Positions 6,222 to 13,267 of a stretch of 15,425 nt of DNA are shown here, piece after piece. Origin of the DNA: an uncultured Collinsella sp. (GTDB lineage Bacteria; Actinomycetota; Coriobacteriia; Coriobacteriales; Coriobacteriaceae). The position numbers and the translations under genes were made by a program. Location: NCBI GenBank assembly GCA_902489295.1, contig CABTZM010000035.1:1-15425 (forward strand), read 5' to 3'. The notes below the pieces were generated by a model, which worked only from the letters and a program-made list of their open reading frames with translations, was not told the origin of the DNA and ran no database searches. How positions within the stretch are numbered: the first letter of the stretch is position 1; each line of letters opens with the position of its first letter.

Positions 6222-6259
6222 GGTCACTCACACGAAACGTACCCAACGAAAGGAACCAT

Positions 6260-6745
6260 GTGAAGGTCATCATCTATACCGACGGCTCGGCCCGATCAAA
6301 TCCGGGACGCGGCGGCTACGGCGCCGTGCTCAAATACACCAACCCCGCCGGCAAGACCTTCACCTCCGAGCTTTCGCGCGGCTACGCCAAGACCACCAAC
6401 AACCGCATGGAGCTCATGGCGGTCATCGTGGCGCTCGAGGCGCTCAACCGCCCCTGCGAGGTCGAGGTCCATTCCGATTCGCAGTACGTCGTCAACGCTT
6501 TCAATAAACACTGGATCGACGGCTGGAAAAAACGCGGCTGGAAGACCGCCAACAAGCAGCCTGTCAAGAACCGCGACTTGTGGGAGCGCCTGCTCACCGC
6601 AAAGAGCAAGCACAAAGTGGAGTTCATCTGGGTTAAGGGCCACGCCGGCCATGAGCTCAACGAGCGCTGCGACGAGCTTGCCACCACGGCGGCCGACGGC
6701 AGCAACCTCGATATCGACACCGGCTTTAACGAGAGCGACCTGTAA
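6260..6745 (+). CDS. rnhA: Ribonuclease HI
   Basis: A 161-residue RNase HI that cleaves the RNA strand of RNA-DNA hybrids (R-loops, Okazaki primers). All catalytic residues are in place: D8 in YTDGSA, E51 in NNRMELMAV, D72 in HSDSQYV, H127 in VKGHAGH and D137 in ERCDELA. The basic protrusion (WKKRGWKTANKQPVKNRDLW) of the E. coli-like class is also present. Translation must begin at GTG 6260, behind AAAGGA. The ATG two bases earlier (6258) reads ATG TGA and would stop at once. No terminator is obvious behind it, and the next gene follows after 73 bases. Confidence 0.95.
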   Translation: MKVIIYTDGSARSNPGRGGYGAVLKYTNPAGKTFTSELSRGYAKTTNNRMELMAVIVALEALNRPCEVEVHSDSQYVVNAFNKHWIDGWKKRGWKTANKQPVKNRDLWERLLTAKSKHKVEFIWVKGHAGHELNERCDELATTAADGSNLDIDTGFNESDL

Positions 6746-6818
6746 TAGCGTTTTCGAGCAGCTTTATATCCCCACGCGCTACACTCATCCTGTAGACCAA
6801 ACAACGCAAGGGGGACGT

Positions 6819-7925
6819 ATGCTGCGCATCGCGACCATCGGCACATCCATGATCACCGACGACTTTATCCAAGTCGTCAACGCCAACGACCAAGCCGCGT
6901 TTGTGGGCACGCTTTCGCGCGACGCCAATCGCGGTACTGCCTTTACCGCCGAACACGGCGGCGAGCGTAACTTCACCGCACTTGACGAGCTTGCGTCCGC
7001 CGTCGACGTCGACGCCGTCTATATCGGCAGCCCTAACGCACTTCACTACGAGCAGGCCCTTGCCTGCATCGCCGGTGGCAAGCACGTCATCGTCGAGAAA
7101 CCCTTCTGCGCCACCGAAGCGCAGGCGCTGGAAGTCTTCCGCGCTGCCGAGGCAGCAGGTGTCGTGGCCCTCGAGGCCATGCGTCCCCTCCACGATCCCG
7201 CCTTCCACGCCATCGAGGACGCCCTGGGCGAGATCGCCCCCATCCGCCGCGCCTCATTGCGCTTTGGCAAGTATTCCTCGCGCTACAACGAGATTCTCGC
7301 GGGACGCGCCACCAATATCTTCGACTGCAATATGGCATCGGGTTCCCTCATGGACATTGGCGTCTACGCCGTCGAGCCCATGGTCGAGATTTTCGGCATG
7401 CCTTCCGGCCTTACGAGCATGACTACTCTGCTCGACCCCACCACGCGACAGCTCACGCACGGCCCCATCGACGGCTGCGGTTCCATCCTCGCCAGCTATG
7501 GCGGAGGCCGCATCTCCGTCGAGCTCGCGCACTCCAAAATTACGAATGACCTGCTGCCCTCGCAGATCGAAGGCGAGCGTGGCACTATCCAGATCGACCA
7601 TCTGTCCACGCCCCGCAACGTCCGCATCGACTATCGCGGCGATGTCGTACGCGGCTCGGCGACCGAGGCACCGCGCGAACAGGGCGACAACGGCCGCGTG
7701 CTCGACCTACCCAAATCGAGCAACACTATGGAATACGAACTCACAGACTTTATCACCGCCATCGGCGGCATCGATAACGTTAAGGAAGAGATTTGGGAGA
7801 CCCCGGCAGGACGCCACGAGCTTGGCCACTACCGCGATGTCACGCTCGTCTCACTGCGCATCATGGATGCCGTGCGCCAGCAGGCCGGCATTACCTTCCC
7901 GGCCGACGCAGACAAGCAGGCATAG
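6819..7925 (+). CDS. Gfo/Idh/MocA-family oxidoreductase
   Basis: A 368-residue NAD(P)-dependent oxidoreductase. ATG 6819 follows AAGGGGG and opens directly with the Rossmann strand LRIATIGTSMITDDF. YIGSPNALHYEQA (68-80) and HVIVEKPFCAT with the diagnostic Glu-Lys-Pro at 93-95 are typical of the family. The C-terminal beta-sheet domain contains SGSLMDIGVYAVEPMVEIFG, where many members have DxGxH; here the last position is Tyr. The family oxidises or reduces sugars, inositols and similar polyols; the substrate cannot be inferred. The acylphosphatase gene starts two bases after its stop, so the two are probably cotranscribed and translationally coupled. Confidence 0.88.
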   Translation: MLRIATIGTSMITDDFIQVVNANDQAAFVGTLSRDANRGTAFTAEHGGERNFTALDELASAVDVDAVYIGSPNALHYEQALACIAGGKHVIVEKPFCATEAQALEVFRAAEAAGVVALEAMRPLHDPAFHAIEDALGEIAPIRRASLRFGKYSSRYNEILAGRATNIFDCNMASGSLMDIGVYAVEPMVEIFGMPSGLTSMTTLLDPTTRQLTHGPIDGCGSILASYGGGRISVELAHSKITNDLLPSQIEGERGTIQIDHLSTPRNVRIDYRGDVVRGSATEAPREQGDNGRVLDLPKSSNTMEYELTDFITAIGGIDNVKEEIWETPAGRHELGHYRDVTLVSLRIMDAVRQQAGITFPADADKQA

Positions 7926-7927
7926 CG

Positions 7928-8338
7928 ATGGGCCTCTTCGATACGTTCTTCTCCAGCGTCACCGGCGGCAGTCGAGAGCCTCAAAAACCATCAAACGTCG
8001 AGCTCGAGCTGCGCCGCAGGCTTACCGTGCTCGCAAGCGACGAGGCCACTCAAGACACTCCCCTGCGCTATTTCCTGCACTGGACGGGGCAAGTCCAAGG
8101 CGTTGGTTTTCGCTTTACCAACACCAACCTCGCGCAGGCACGCGCACTCACCGGCTGGGTGCGTAACATGGAAGACGGCTCAGTCGAGATGGAGATACAG
8201 GGAGCTCCGGCAAACATCCTATCTCATCTCGAGGCGCTTCATGCCTCCTACGAGCGCATGGGAACGCGTTTTCGCCTCGTAGACGCCCAGGCCCGAGCCC
8301 CACTTGCCAATGAAGACGGTTTCAGTCCTCATTATTAG
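7928..8338 (+). CDS. acyP: Acylphosphatase with N-terminal extension
   Basis: A 136-residue protein whose last 90 residues are an acylphosphatase, which hydrolyses the carboxyl-phosphate bond of acyl phosphates. The active site is intact: the phosphate loop GQVQGVGFR with R62, and N80 in GWVRNMEDGSVE. Residues 1-45 (beginning MGLFDTFFSSVTGG, then SNVELELRRRLTVL) are an extension absent from the roughly 90-residue family norm. The extension is partly charged and probably helical. ATG 7928 lies two bases after the preceding stop (TAGCGATG), without a strong ribosome-binding site of its own, so translation probably depends on coupling to the oxidoreductase gene. An internal start nearer the domain would need to be excluded experimentally. 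Confidence 0.85.
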   Translation: MGLFDTFFSSVTGGSREPQKPSNVELELRRRLTVLASDEATQDTPLRYFLHWTGQVQGVGFRFTNTNLAQARALTGWVRNMEDGSVEMEIQGAPANILSHLEALHASYERMGTRFRLVDAQARAPLANEDGFSPHY

Positions 8339-8363
8339 TATTGTGTGCTAAATACGGTATCAT
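8335..8363 (+). promoter_or_regulatory. Candidate promoter of the PerR-like gene
   Basis: TTAGTA (8335-8340), 17 bases of spacer and TATCAT (8358-8363) lie about 37 bases before the start. A short dyad TTAG-N9-CTAA overlaps the spacer and might be an autoregulatory site, but it is only a partial match to a PerR box. Confidence 0.35.
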
Positions 8364-8399
8364 TTACCTACGACCGTTGATAGAAAAGAGGCGAGGCGC

Positions 8400-8780
8400 A
8401 TGGCGGTGCAAAGAAGGAATACCAAGCAGCGAAAGCTGGTTCTTGACGCCGTGCGCCAAAGCTATAACCATCCCACCGCCGACGAAATCTACAACGTCGT
8501 GCGCGCGCAGGATGACAAAATCAGCCGCGGTACGGTCTACCGCAACCTCAATCTCTTGGCCGACGCCGGCGAGATCCTCTCCATCAAGACGCCGGGCGGC
8601 AGCCGCTTCGATCGCACGATCGAGCCGCATGCGCATATCATCTGCACCTCGTGCAGCCGCGTCATCGACGTACCGCTCCCCTTCGATGCCCAGCTCGACG
8701 CCAAGGCATCCGAGCAAATCGGCTGGCACGTCACGTCGCACTACACCATCTTCGAGGGTCTCTGCCCCGACTGCCGGTAG
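8400..8780 (+). CDS. perR: Fur-family regulator, PerR-like
   Basis: A 126-residue metal-dependent repressor of the Fur family. The winged helix region includes HPTADEIYNVVRAQDDKIS and RGTVYRNLNLLADAGEI. The residues that bind the regulatory metal in Bacillus PerR are all in register: H24, D71, H77, H79 and D90. D90 occupies the place of PerR Asp104; true Fur proteins carry Glu there. The structural zinc site is C82, C85 (ICTSC) and C122, C125 (LCPDC). On this basis a peroxide-sensing role is more likely than iron sensing. ATG 8400 follows a purine-rich stretch. It is a monocistronic gene as far as can be seen. The protein is somewhat short (PerR is usually about 145) because the N- and C-terminal tails are minimal. 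Confidence 0.82.
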   Translation: MAVQRRNTKQRKLVLDAVRQSYNHPTADEIYNVVRAQDDKISRGTVYRNLNLLADAGEILSIKTPGGSRFDRTIEPHAHIICTSCSRVIDVPLPFDAQLDAKASEQIGWHVTSHYTIFEGLCPDCR

Positions 8781-8856
8781 ATGTTCGGGACATGCCTTAA
8801 AATCCACCTTTCTGCACTCTGCAGCAAAAAGAGATTCCTAGGCATGCCACATATAT

Positions 8857-9654
8857 CTACTCGGCGAGCAGGCGGCGCAGTTCTTCTTCGACCGTGCGCA
8901 CGTAGCGGACGCGGTCGTTGATGCCACACATAGAGGGATTGCAGCTCTCCATTAGATAAGGATGGCCCACTACGTTGAGCATGTCGCGGTCGTTTTCGTT
9001 ATCGCCAAACGCCATCATCTCGTCGGGCGAAATTCCCAGGGCACGACCGTAATCGGCAAGCGCGGAACCCTTGCCCGAACCAAAGCCGATAAAGTCCGTC
9101 CACTCGGTTCCCGACGTCATCACGTCGACACGGTCGCTAAAGAGGCGCTCAAAATACTCCAGGGCCGCCGGCTGATCCACCTCGGGCGTCTGGAAGGCAA
9201 TCTTAATGACGTCCTCGTCGATGTCCTCGGGACGGTCGACCACCGCCACATCGCAGTGGACCTCATAGCGCAAATGGTCGACGAACGCATCGTTGCCGCT
9301 CATGGTGTAGAGGTGTCCCTCACACGAAAGGGTCACGTCGGCATGGGGGTACGCAACCACGGCATTCGCGATATCCATAGCAAGGCTACGCTCCATGGAA
9401 CGCTTGACAACGGCACGCCCCTCGCTCATCACTAGGGCTCCGTTTTCGCATACATAGGCGAGCTCATCGGCCACCGGGGCAAACAGGTAGCGCAAGCTCG
9501 CATATTGACGACCGCTCGCCGGCATAAACACGATGCCGCGACGATGCAGTTCATCGATGAGCTCAAAGGCCTCGGAACGCGGCTCGTGCTCCCCCGGATG
9601 CAGCAACGTGCCGTCCAAATCGCATGCAATCAGTTTGATTCCCTCAAGACCCAT
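8857..9654 (-). CDS. HAD-superfamily phosphatase, Cof type
   Basis: A 265-residue cytoplasmic hydrolase of the HAD class IIB (Cof/YbjI-like) family, which dephosphorylates sugar phosphates, FMN or PLP-like substrates. Motif I is IACDLDGTLL with nucleophile D12 and D14. Motif II is MPASGR with S47. Motif III is GSGKGSAL with K195, and motif IV is FGDNENDRDML with D218 and D222. The long middle segment (about 80-185) is the C2B cap that decides the substrate. ATG 9654 is chosen over longer in-frame options because GGGGGA lies about six bases upstream and the product starts just before motif I, as usual for the family. A hairpin separates it from the upstream gene, suggesting independent expression. 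The substrate is unknown. Confidence 0.9.
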   Translation of the reverse strand: MGLEGIKLIACDLDGTLLHPGEHEPRSEAFELIDELHRRGIVFMPASGRQYASLRYLFAPVADELAYVCENGALVMSEGRAVVKRSMERSLAMDIANAVVAYPHADVTLSCEGHLYTMSGNDAFVDHLRYEVHCDVAVVDRPEDIDEDVIKIAFQTPEVDQPAALEYFERLFSDRVDVMTSGTEWTDFIGFGSGKGSALADYGRALGISPDEMMAFGDNENDRDMLNVVGHPYLMESCNPSMCGINDRVRYVRTVEEELRRLLAE

Positions 9655-9682
9655 ATGCTTTCCCCCAAAGCACCTCATCAAC

Positions 9683-9727
9683 AGTAAGACGGACTTTGAA
9701 TAGCTGCCTCTCAAAGTCCGTCTTACT
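9683..9727 (-). terminator. 17-bp hairpin after the UreE-like gene
   Basis: AGTAAGACGGACTTTGA (9683-9699) and TCAAAGTCCGTCTTACT (9711-9727) are perfectly complementary around an 11-base loop, starting 11 bases after the stop of the UreE-like gene. It probably ends the FKBP/UreE transcript, although no T run follows on either strand. Confidence 0.6.
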
Positions 9728-9737
9728 CATACGCACG

Positions 9738-10316
9738 TTAACCGCGCGCCTTTTTTACGATCGTAAAGTCTGGAGCCATACTCACAACGGCATCCGCCGC
9801 ACTCGACGCAAAGCGCCGGTCCGCATCGAGTTCACGGGTAACCACCGAGAGCCGAACGCCCTCGACGCCCCGGAGCATGCGGCCCAAAACAGGCTGCACC
9901 GGCGTATACATGCGCACGGTATACTCGTCCGAATCGCCTCGGAAAAGCGGCGCGTGCATATTGCCGATCTCCCAGCACGCATGCGCGAGCGCAATCGGGT
10001 CCATGCGGTCAACTTCGACCAAATAAACCTCGGCACTGCGCAGGCGTACGACAACCACCACGGGCACCACGCCCGAACGGTCAATGGCGAGCACGTCGCC
10101 GTCGGCAAGACGACCACCGTCGGTAGCATCCGGCCGAACATCGATCGTGCGCCCCAGCTCCGTCACGCCCGCAAACGCGCATACATCTGCCTGGTCCCAA
10201 TCGAGCAGTAGCTCATCGACCTCAAAGACACCGCCCAGCTCCCGGCGAAGCAAAAGCTCATAGGACGGGTCGTTGAGATTTCCGAGGCACGTTGTCGAAA
10301 CCAGATTTGCAGGCAT
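9738..10316 (-). CDS. UreE-like nickel chaperone, no urease nearby
   Basis: A 192-residue protein reading as UreE. Its N-terminal domain has CLGNLND (10-16), DELLLDWDQAD (34-44), GRTIDVRP (55-62) and DGDVLAID (72-79), matching the UreE beta-barrel. Its C-terminal ferredoxin-like domain has YLVEVDRMDPIALAHACWEI, then GNMHAPL (118-124), and later VLGRMLRG. H121, at the place of the conserved nickel-binding His of UreE, is kept. The His-rich tail seen in several UreE proteins is missing; residues 165-192 are instead ordinary. UreE normally delivers Ni to urease, yet no ure gene lies in the window. Its start is three bases after the stop of a SlyD-like isomerase gene (TAG GCT ATG), so the two are translationally coupled. 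Confidence 0.75.
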   Translation of the reverse strand: MPANLVSTTCLGNLNDPSYELLLRRELGGVFEVDELLLDWDQADVCAFAGVTELGRTIDVRPDATDGGRLADGDVLAIDRSGVVPVVVVVRLRSAEVYLVEVDRMDPIALAHACWEIGNMHAPLFRGDSDEYTVRMYTPVQPVLGRMLRGVEGVRLSVVTRELDADRRFASSAADAVVSMAPDFTIVKKARG

Positions 10317-10319
10317 AGC

Positions 10320-10748
10320 CTAATCCTCGACCTCGACGAGCTCGATATCGAAGTTGAGATCCTTGCCGGCAAGCTCGTGGTTGGCATCGAGCGTCACAGC
10401 CTCGGGCGTCACGTCAATGACGACGGCGGGGACGGGCATACCGCTCGGCGTGGACAGGAAGAGCTTCATGCCCTTCTCGATCTGCTCGATGTTGGGAACC
10501 TGCTCGGCCGGGAAGGTCAGAACCATCTCGGGATTGTGCTCGCCGTAGGCATCGGCAGCAGGAATGTGCACGGTCTTCTTCTCGCCCACCTGCATGTCGA
10601 CAACAGCGGCGTCGAAGCCCTTGATCATCTGACCGGCACCGCAGGTGAACTCCAGCGGCTCGCCGCGATCGTAGGAGCTATCGAACTGCGTGCCGTCGTC
10701 GAGCGTGCCGCGATAATGGGTCTTGACCTTCTTGCCCTGGTTGGACAT
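10320..10748 (-). CDS. FKBP-type peptidyl-prolyl isomerase, SlyD-like
   Basis: A 142-residue cytoplasmic prolyl isomerase/chaperone. It starts at ATG 10748 behind GGAGG with five bases of spacing. The FKBP part has HYRGTLDDGTQFDSSYDRGE, then LEFTCGAGQMIKGFDAAV and VGEKKTVHIPAADAYG. The insert-in-flap domain that marks SlyD proteins follows from about 70 to 120, and the chain closes with LDANHELAGKDLNFDIELV. In E. coli, SlyD binds nickel through a C-terminal His/Cys-rich tail and helps hydrogenase maturation; that tail is absent here, since the protein stops at VEVED. The downstream UreE-like gene makes a joint role in nickel handling plausible, but the isomerase could also be a general folding helper. 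Confidence 0.88.
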   Translation of the reverse strand: MSNQGKKVKTHYRGTLDDGTQFDSSYDRGEPLEFTCGAGQMIKGFDAAVVDMQVGEKKTVHIPAADAYGEHNPEMVLTFPAEQVPNIEQIEKGMKLFLSTPSGMPVPAVVIDVTPEAVTLDANHELAGKDLNFDIELVEVED

Positions 10749-10817
10749 GGTAACCTCCGTGATAAGGGCGGCGCACAACGCGGGCCGCCGTGAACATATG
10801 GCGCTAACTATACCCTA

Positions 10818-10835
10818 GTCATACAATTCAATGAC
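10818..10835. promoter_or_regulatory. Dyad in the divergent promoter region
   Basis: GTCAT (10818-10822) and ATGAC (10831-10835) form an inverted repeat in the 120-base gap between the FKBP gene and the divergent dipeptidase gene. On the minus strand TATAGT at 10809-10814 and TATGAC near 10818-10823 resemble -10 elements, but neither has a strong -35 at the right distance. A shared operator is possible. Confidence 0.3.
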
Positions 10836-10868
10836 AGTTTGCAAAGAAACGCTGCAACCGGAGGAACC

Positions 10869-11882
10869 ATGGCATATCCCGTATTTGACCTACACTGCGA
10901 CACCGCCGACCGCATCGGCTGGGCCACGCTCGATCTCGACCTGCGCTTTACCGCCGGCACCGACGGTTATTTCCCCGGCGACGAAACGCATCCGCAAGAT
11001 TTCGACCTCATCGAGGGTAACGCCTGTGCCATCTCGCTCGCAAAGATCGGCAACACGCCGTGGGCACAGTGCTTCGCCACGTTTGTCCCCGACGAGATTC
11101 CCACCGCCCACGCCGCGCGCTTCCAGGCGCAGATCATGGCGCATATGAGCGGCCAGGCAATGCTCAACCACGACCGTATGGTCAACGTGCGCAGCGCCGC
11201 AGACATTCGCCCCGCGCTCAAGGACGGCAAGGTCGCTTGCATCCACACCATCGAAAACGCCACGTTCTTTGCCGAGGACCCCGCGCTGATCGAAGTGCTC
11301 AAGAGCTTGGGCGTGCTTATGTCGTCACTCAGCTGGAATGCGCAGGGGCCGCTCGCGAGCGGCCACGACACCCACGCCGGCCTCACCGGCGCCGGCATCG
11401 AGGCACTTACGCAGATGGAGCACGCCGGCATGGTACTCGACGTCTCCCACCTCAACGATGAGTGCTTTGACGAGGTTGTCGCCCACGCCACGCGTCCCTT
11501 CGTCGCCAGCCACTCCAACTCCCGTGCGGTTTGCGGCGTCAAACGCAACCTTACCGACGACCAGTTCCGCACCATTCGCGACATGGGCGGTATCGTCGGC
11601 CTCAACTACTGCAGCGAGTTCCTTTCCAACGACGCAACCGACAAGACCGCCGCAGACGTCACCTTCGACCAGCTAGCGGCACATATCGAGCACTGGCTCG
11701 ACCTGGGCGGCGAGGATGTCATCGCGCTCGGCGGCGACTGGGACGGTGCCACGGTGCCCGCCTTCCTCTCCGATGCCAGCAAGATGCCCGAGTTCCAGAA
11801 CATGCTCTCCAAGCACTTTGGCAAGACCATGATGCAGAAGCTCTGCAGCGATAATGCCCTTGCCTTCTTCGAGCGTCATTAA
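10869..11882 (+). CDS. Membrane dipeptidase (peptidase family M19)
   Basis: A 337-residue zinc dipeptidase of the renal dipeptidase family, which hydrolyses dipeptides, including some with D-residues. ATG 10869 follows GGAGG with good spacing, and the product opens with the family's strand FDLHCDTAD. Zinc and catalytic residues are visible: H9 and D11, E129 in IHTIENATF, H194 in VLDVSHLND, H215 in FVASHSNSRAVCG, and D290 in ALGGDWDGA. There is no signal peptide or transmembrane segment, so the bacterial protein is cytoplasmic despite the family name. The downstream metalloprotein gene follows after 73 bases on the same strand and may be cotranscribed. Confidence 0.92.
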   Translation: MAYPVFDLHCDTADRIGWATLDLDLRFTAGTDGYFPGDETHPQDFDLIEGNACAISLAKIGNTPWAQCFATFVPDEIPTAHAARFQAQIMAHMSGQAMLNHDRMVNVRSAADIRPALKDGKVACIHTIENATFFAEDPALIEVLKSLGVLMSSLSWNAQGPLASGHDTHAGLTGAGIEALTQMEHAGMVLDVSHLNDECFDEVVAHATRPFVASHSNSRAVCGVKRNLTDDQFRTIRDMGGIVGLNYCSEFLSNDATDKTAADVTFDQLAAHIEHWLDLGGEDVIALGGDWDGATVPAFLSDASKMPEFQNMLSKHFGKTMMQKLCSDNALAFFERH

Positions 11883-11898
11883 TTTCACATCCCCTGAG

Positions 11899-11933
11899 CG
11901 GGCCGGCATGCCGAACGGTCGACATGCGGCCCG
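11899..11933 (+). repeat. Inverted repeat between dipeptidase and metalloprotein genes
   Basis: CGGGCCGGCATG (11899-11910) pairs with CATGCGGCCCG (11923-11933) with one bulged base and a 12-base loop. There is no T run behind it, so it may be a weak or rho-assisted terminator, or an mRNA-processing structure between the two genes. Confidence 0.4.
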
Positions 11934-11955
11934 TCCCCAATCTGAAGGACCGCTT

Positions 11956-12732
11956 TTGACGCAGCAATTTACGATTACCGTATCCCGACCGGATGGCACA
12001 TCCATCCCCGTCGTCGTTACCAAAAAGCGCGTCAAGAACTTCAACCTACGCGTCACATCGAGCGGTAAGGTCCACGCCAGTGCACCGCTCGACGCCAGCC
12101 GCGAGCGTATCGAAGCGTTTGTGAAGCGCAACAGCGCCTGGATTATCAGTCGACTTGCCCAGCGCGAGCAACGTCAGGCGACGGCACGAGAGCCGCTCAG
12201 CCCCTCGTCCATCATTGCACTTTGGGGCAAGCCCATCACGGTACAAGATGCGCTCGATCGCAACTTTGCATCACCCGCACCGCGGCCCAAGCAGGCCACC
12301 TTCGCAAGTTTTATGGGTGCCGACAAATCGAACGAACGCCCACAGGCCAAGCGACGCGCAACCCTCGACGGCCTGACGTCCGATGAGCTCCAGACCCGCA
12401 TCGACCAGCTCTATACATCCGAGGTCACCACGGCGCTGCGCGATATGGCGCGCGCGTACGAAATCGCAATGGGTGTCGCCGTTTCCCGCGTTTCCGTACG
12501 TAGCATGAAAACGCGTTGGGGCTCATGCACGCCCAAATCCGGTGCCGTTCGCATCGCACGCGAACTTGCCGCCTATCCCATCGAGTGTCTCGACATGGTT
12601 GTCGCCCACGAGCTCGTCCACCTGCTCGAGCCAAGCCACAATCAGCGGTTTCACGCCCTGCTCGACACGTACTGTCCCAACAATAGAGCTCTGTCGCAGC
12701 GGCTCAAGCAGCCGCCCCTCAACAAGCTCTAG
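11956..12732 (+). CDS. YgjP/SprT-like zinc metalloprotein (DUF45)
   Basis: A 258-residue protein of the YgjP (DUF45, M48-like) family. The zinc motif is VVAHELVHLLEPSHNQRFH with H218, E219 and H222, and a downstream His at 228. Before it comes the conserved SMKTRWGSCTPKSG (183-196). The N-terminal domain has KKRVKNFNLRVTSSGKVHAS, also typical. Residues 100-140 are a variable, charged insertion. Start chosen: TTG 11956, preceded by GAAGGA. The frame continues upstream to ATG 11908 and ATG 11854, but these overlap the inverted repeat or the previous gene and lack a good ribosome-binding site. YgjP proteins are annotated both as metallopeptidases and as nucleotide pyrophosphatases; the function here is not settled. 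Confidence 0.85.
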   Translation: MTQQFTITVSRPDGTSIPVVVTKKRVKNFNLRVTSSGKVHASAPLDASRERIEAFVKRNSAWIISRLAQREQRQATAREPLSPSSIIALWGKPITVQDALDRNFASPAPRPKQATFASFMGADKSNERPQAKRRATLDGLTSDELQTRIDQLYTSEVTTALRDMARAYEIAMGVAVSRVSVRSMKTRWGSCTPKSGAVRIARELAAYPIECLDMVVAHELVHLLEPSHNQRFHALLDTYCPNNRALSQRLKQPPLNKL

Positions 12733-12738
12733 CGTCGA

Positions 12739-13224
12739 CTAGCGCACGCGCTCGATCTCGACGCCGCAGCTTGCCAGGGGAAGACCGACGGGAGCCCAAG
12801 GCTTATCGAGCTTAACACGCACGCCAAGCAGCAAGGGGTAACGACGCAGCAGCATCTGGGCCACACCCTCGGCTGCCGCCTCGATGAGTTTAAACGTATG
12901 CTCGCGCAGATAGCCATCGACATCGTGGCACACCGAGCCGTAGTCAATCGAAGCGTCCAGGCTATCGTGCTCCCCCGCTGCACGCAGGTCGGCATAGAGC
13001 ACCAAGGACACGATGAACTTCTGGCCCAGCACGTTCTCTTCGGGATACACGCCATGGTTAGCAAAAACCTCAAGACCTTCAACGGTGATGCGGTCGGCAT
13101 GGCGCAGATCGTCATAGCTCACGTGGGGTACCGCCGTTGCGGTGGATATTTCGCCCCTTCCACGGCGGGCGAGCTCGGCGCCTTCAGTCTTGGTTGCATT
13201 CTCGGGCAGTTTCTTATTGCTCAT
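12739..13224 (-). CDS. folB: Dihydroneopterin aldolase with N-terminal extension
   Basis: A 161-residue enzyme that splits 7,8-dihydroneopterin to 6-hydroxymethyl-dihydropterin and glycolaldehyde in folate synthesis. The FolB core runs from about residue 45: DRITVEGLEVFANHGVYPEE contains the substrate Glu region, SIDYGSVCHDV lies near 92-102, and VKLDKPWAPVGLP carries the catalytic K141. The first 45 residues (MSNKKLPENATKTEGAELAR and on) are an extension absent from the usual 115-125-residue proteins. The start is supported by AAGGAGA eight bases before ATG 13224. It is the last of three clustered genes (folE, HD protein, folB). Its stop lies only six bases from the stop of the convergent metalloprotein gene, with no terminator visible between them. 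Confidence 0.92.
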   Translation of the reverse strand: MSNKKLPENATKTEGAELARRGRGEISTATAVPHVSYDDLRHADRITVEGLEVFANHGVYPEENVLGQKFIVSLVLYADLRAAGEHDSLDASIDYGSVCHDVDGYLREHTFKLIEAAAEGVAQMLLRRYPLLLGVRVKLDKPWAPVGLPLASCGVEIERVR

Positions 13225-13267
13225 CGCGATCGTCTCCTTCGTTTAGGACCCCGACCGCGCAAACTAA

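Noticed and set aside
8812..8826. Terminator after the PerR-like gene
   Set aside because: CTGCA-CTC-TGCAG gives only five base pairs with a 3-base loop and is followed by A rather than T on the plus strand.
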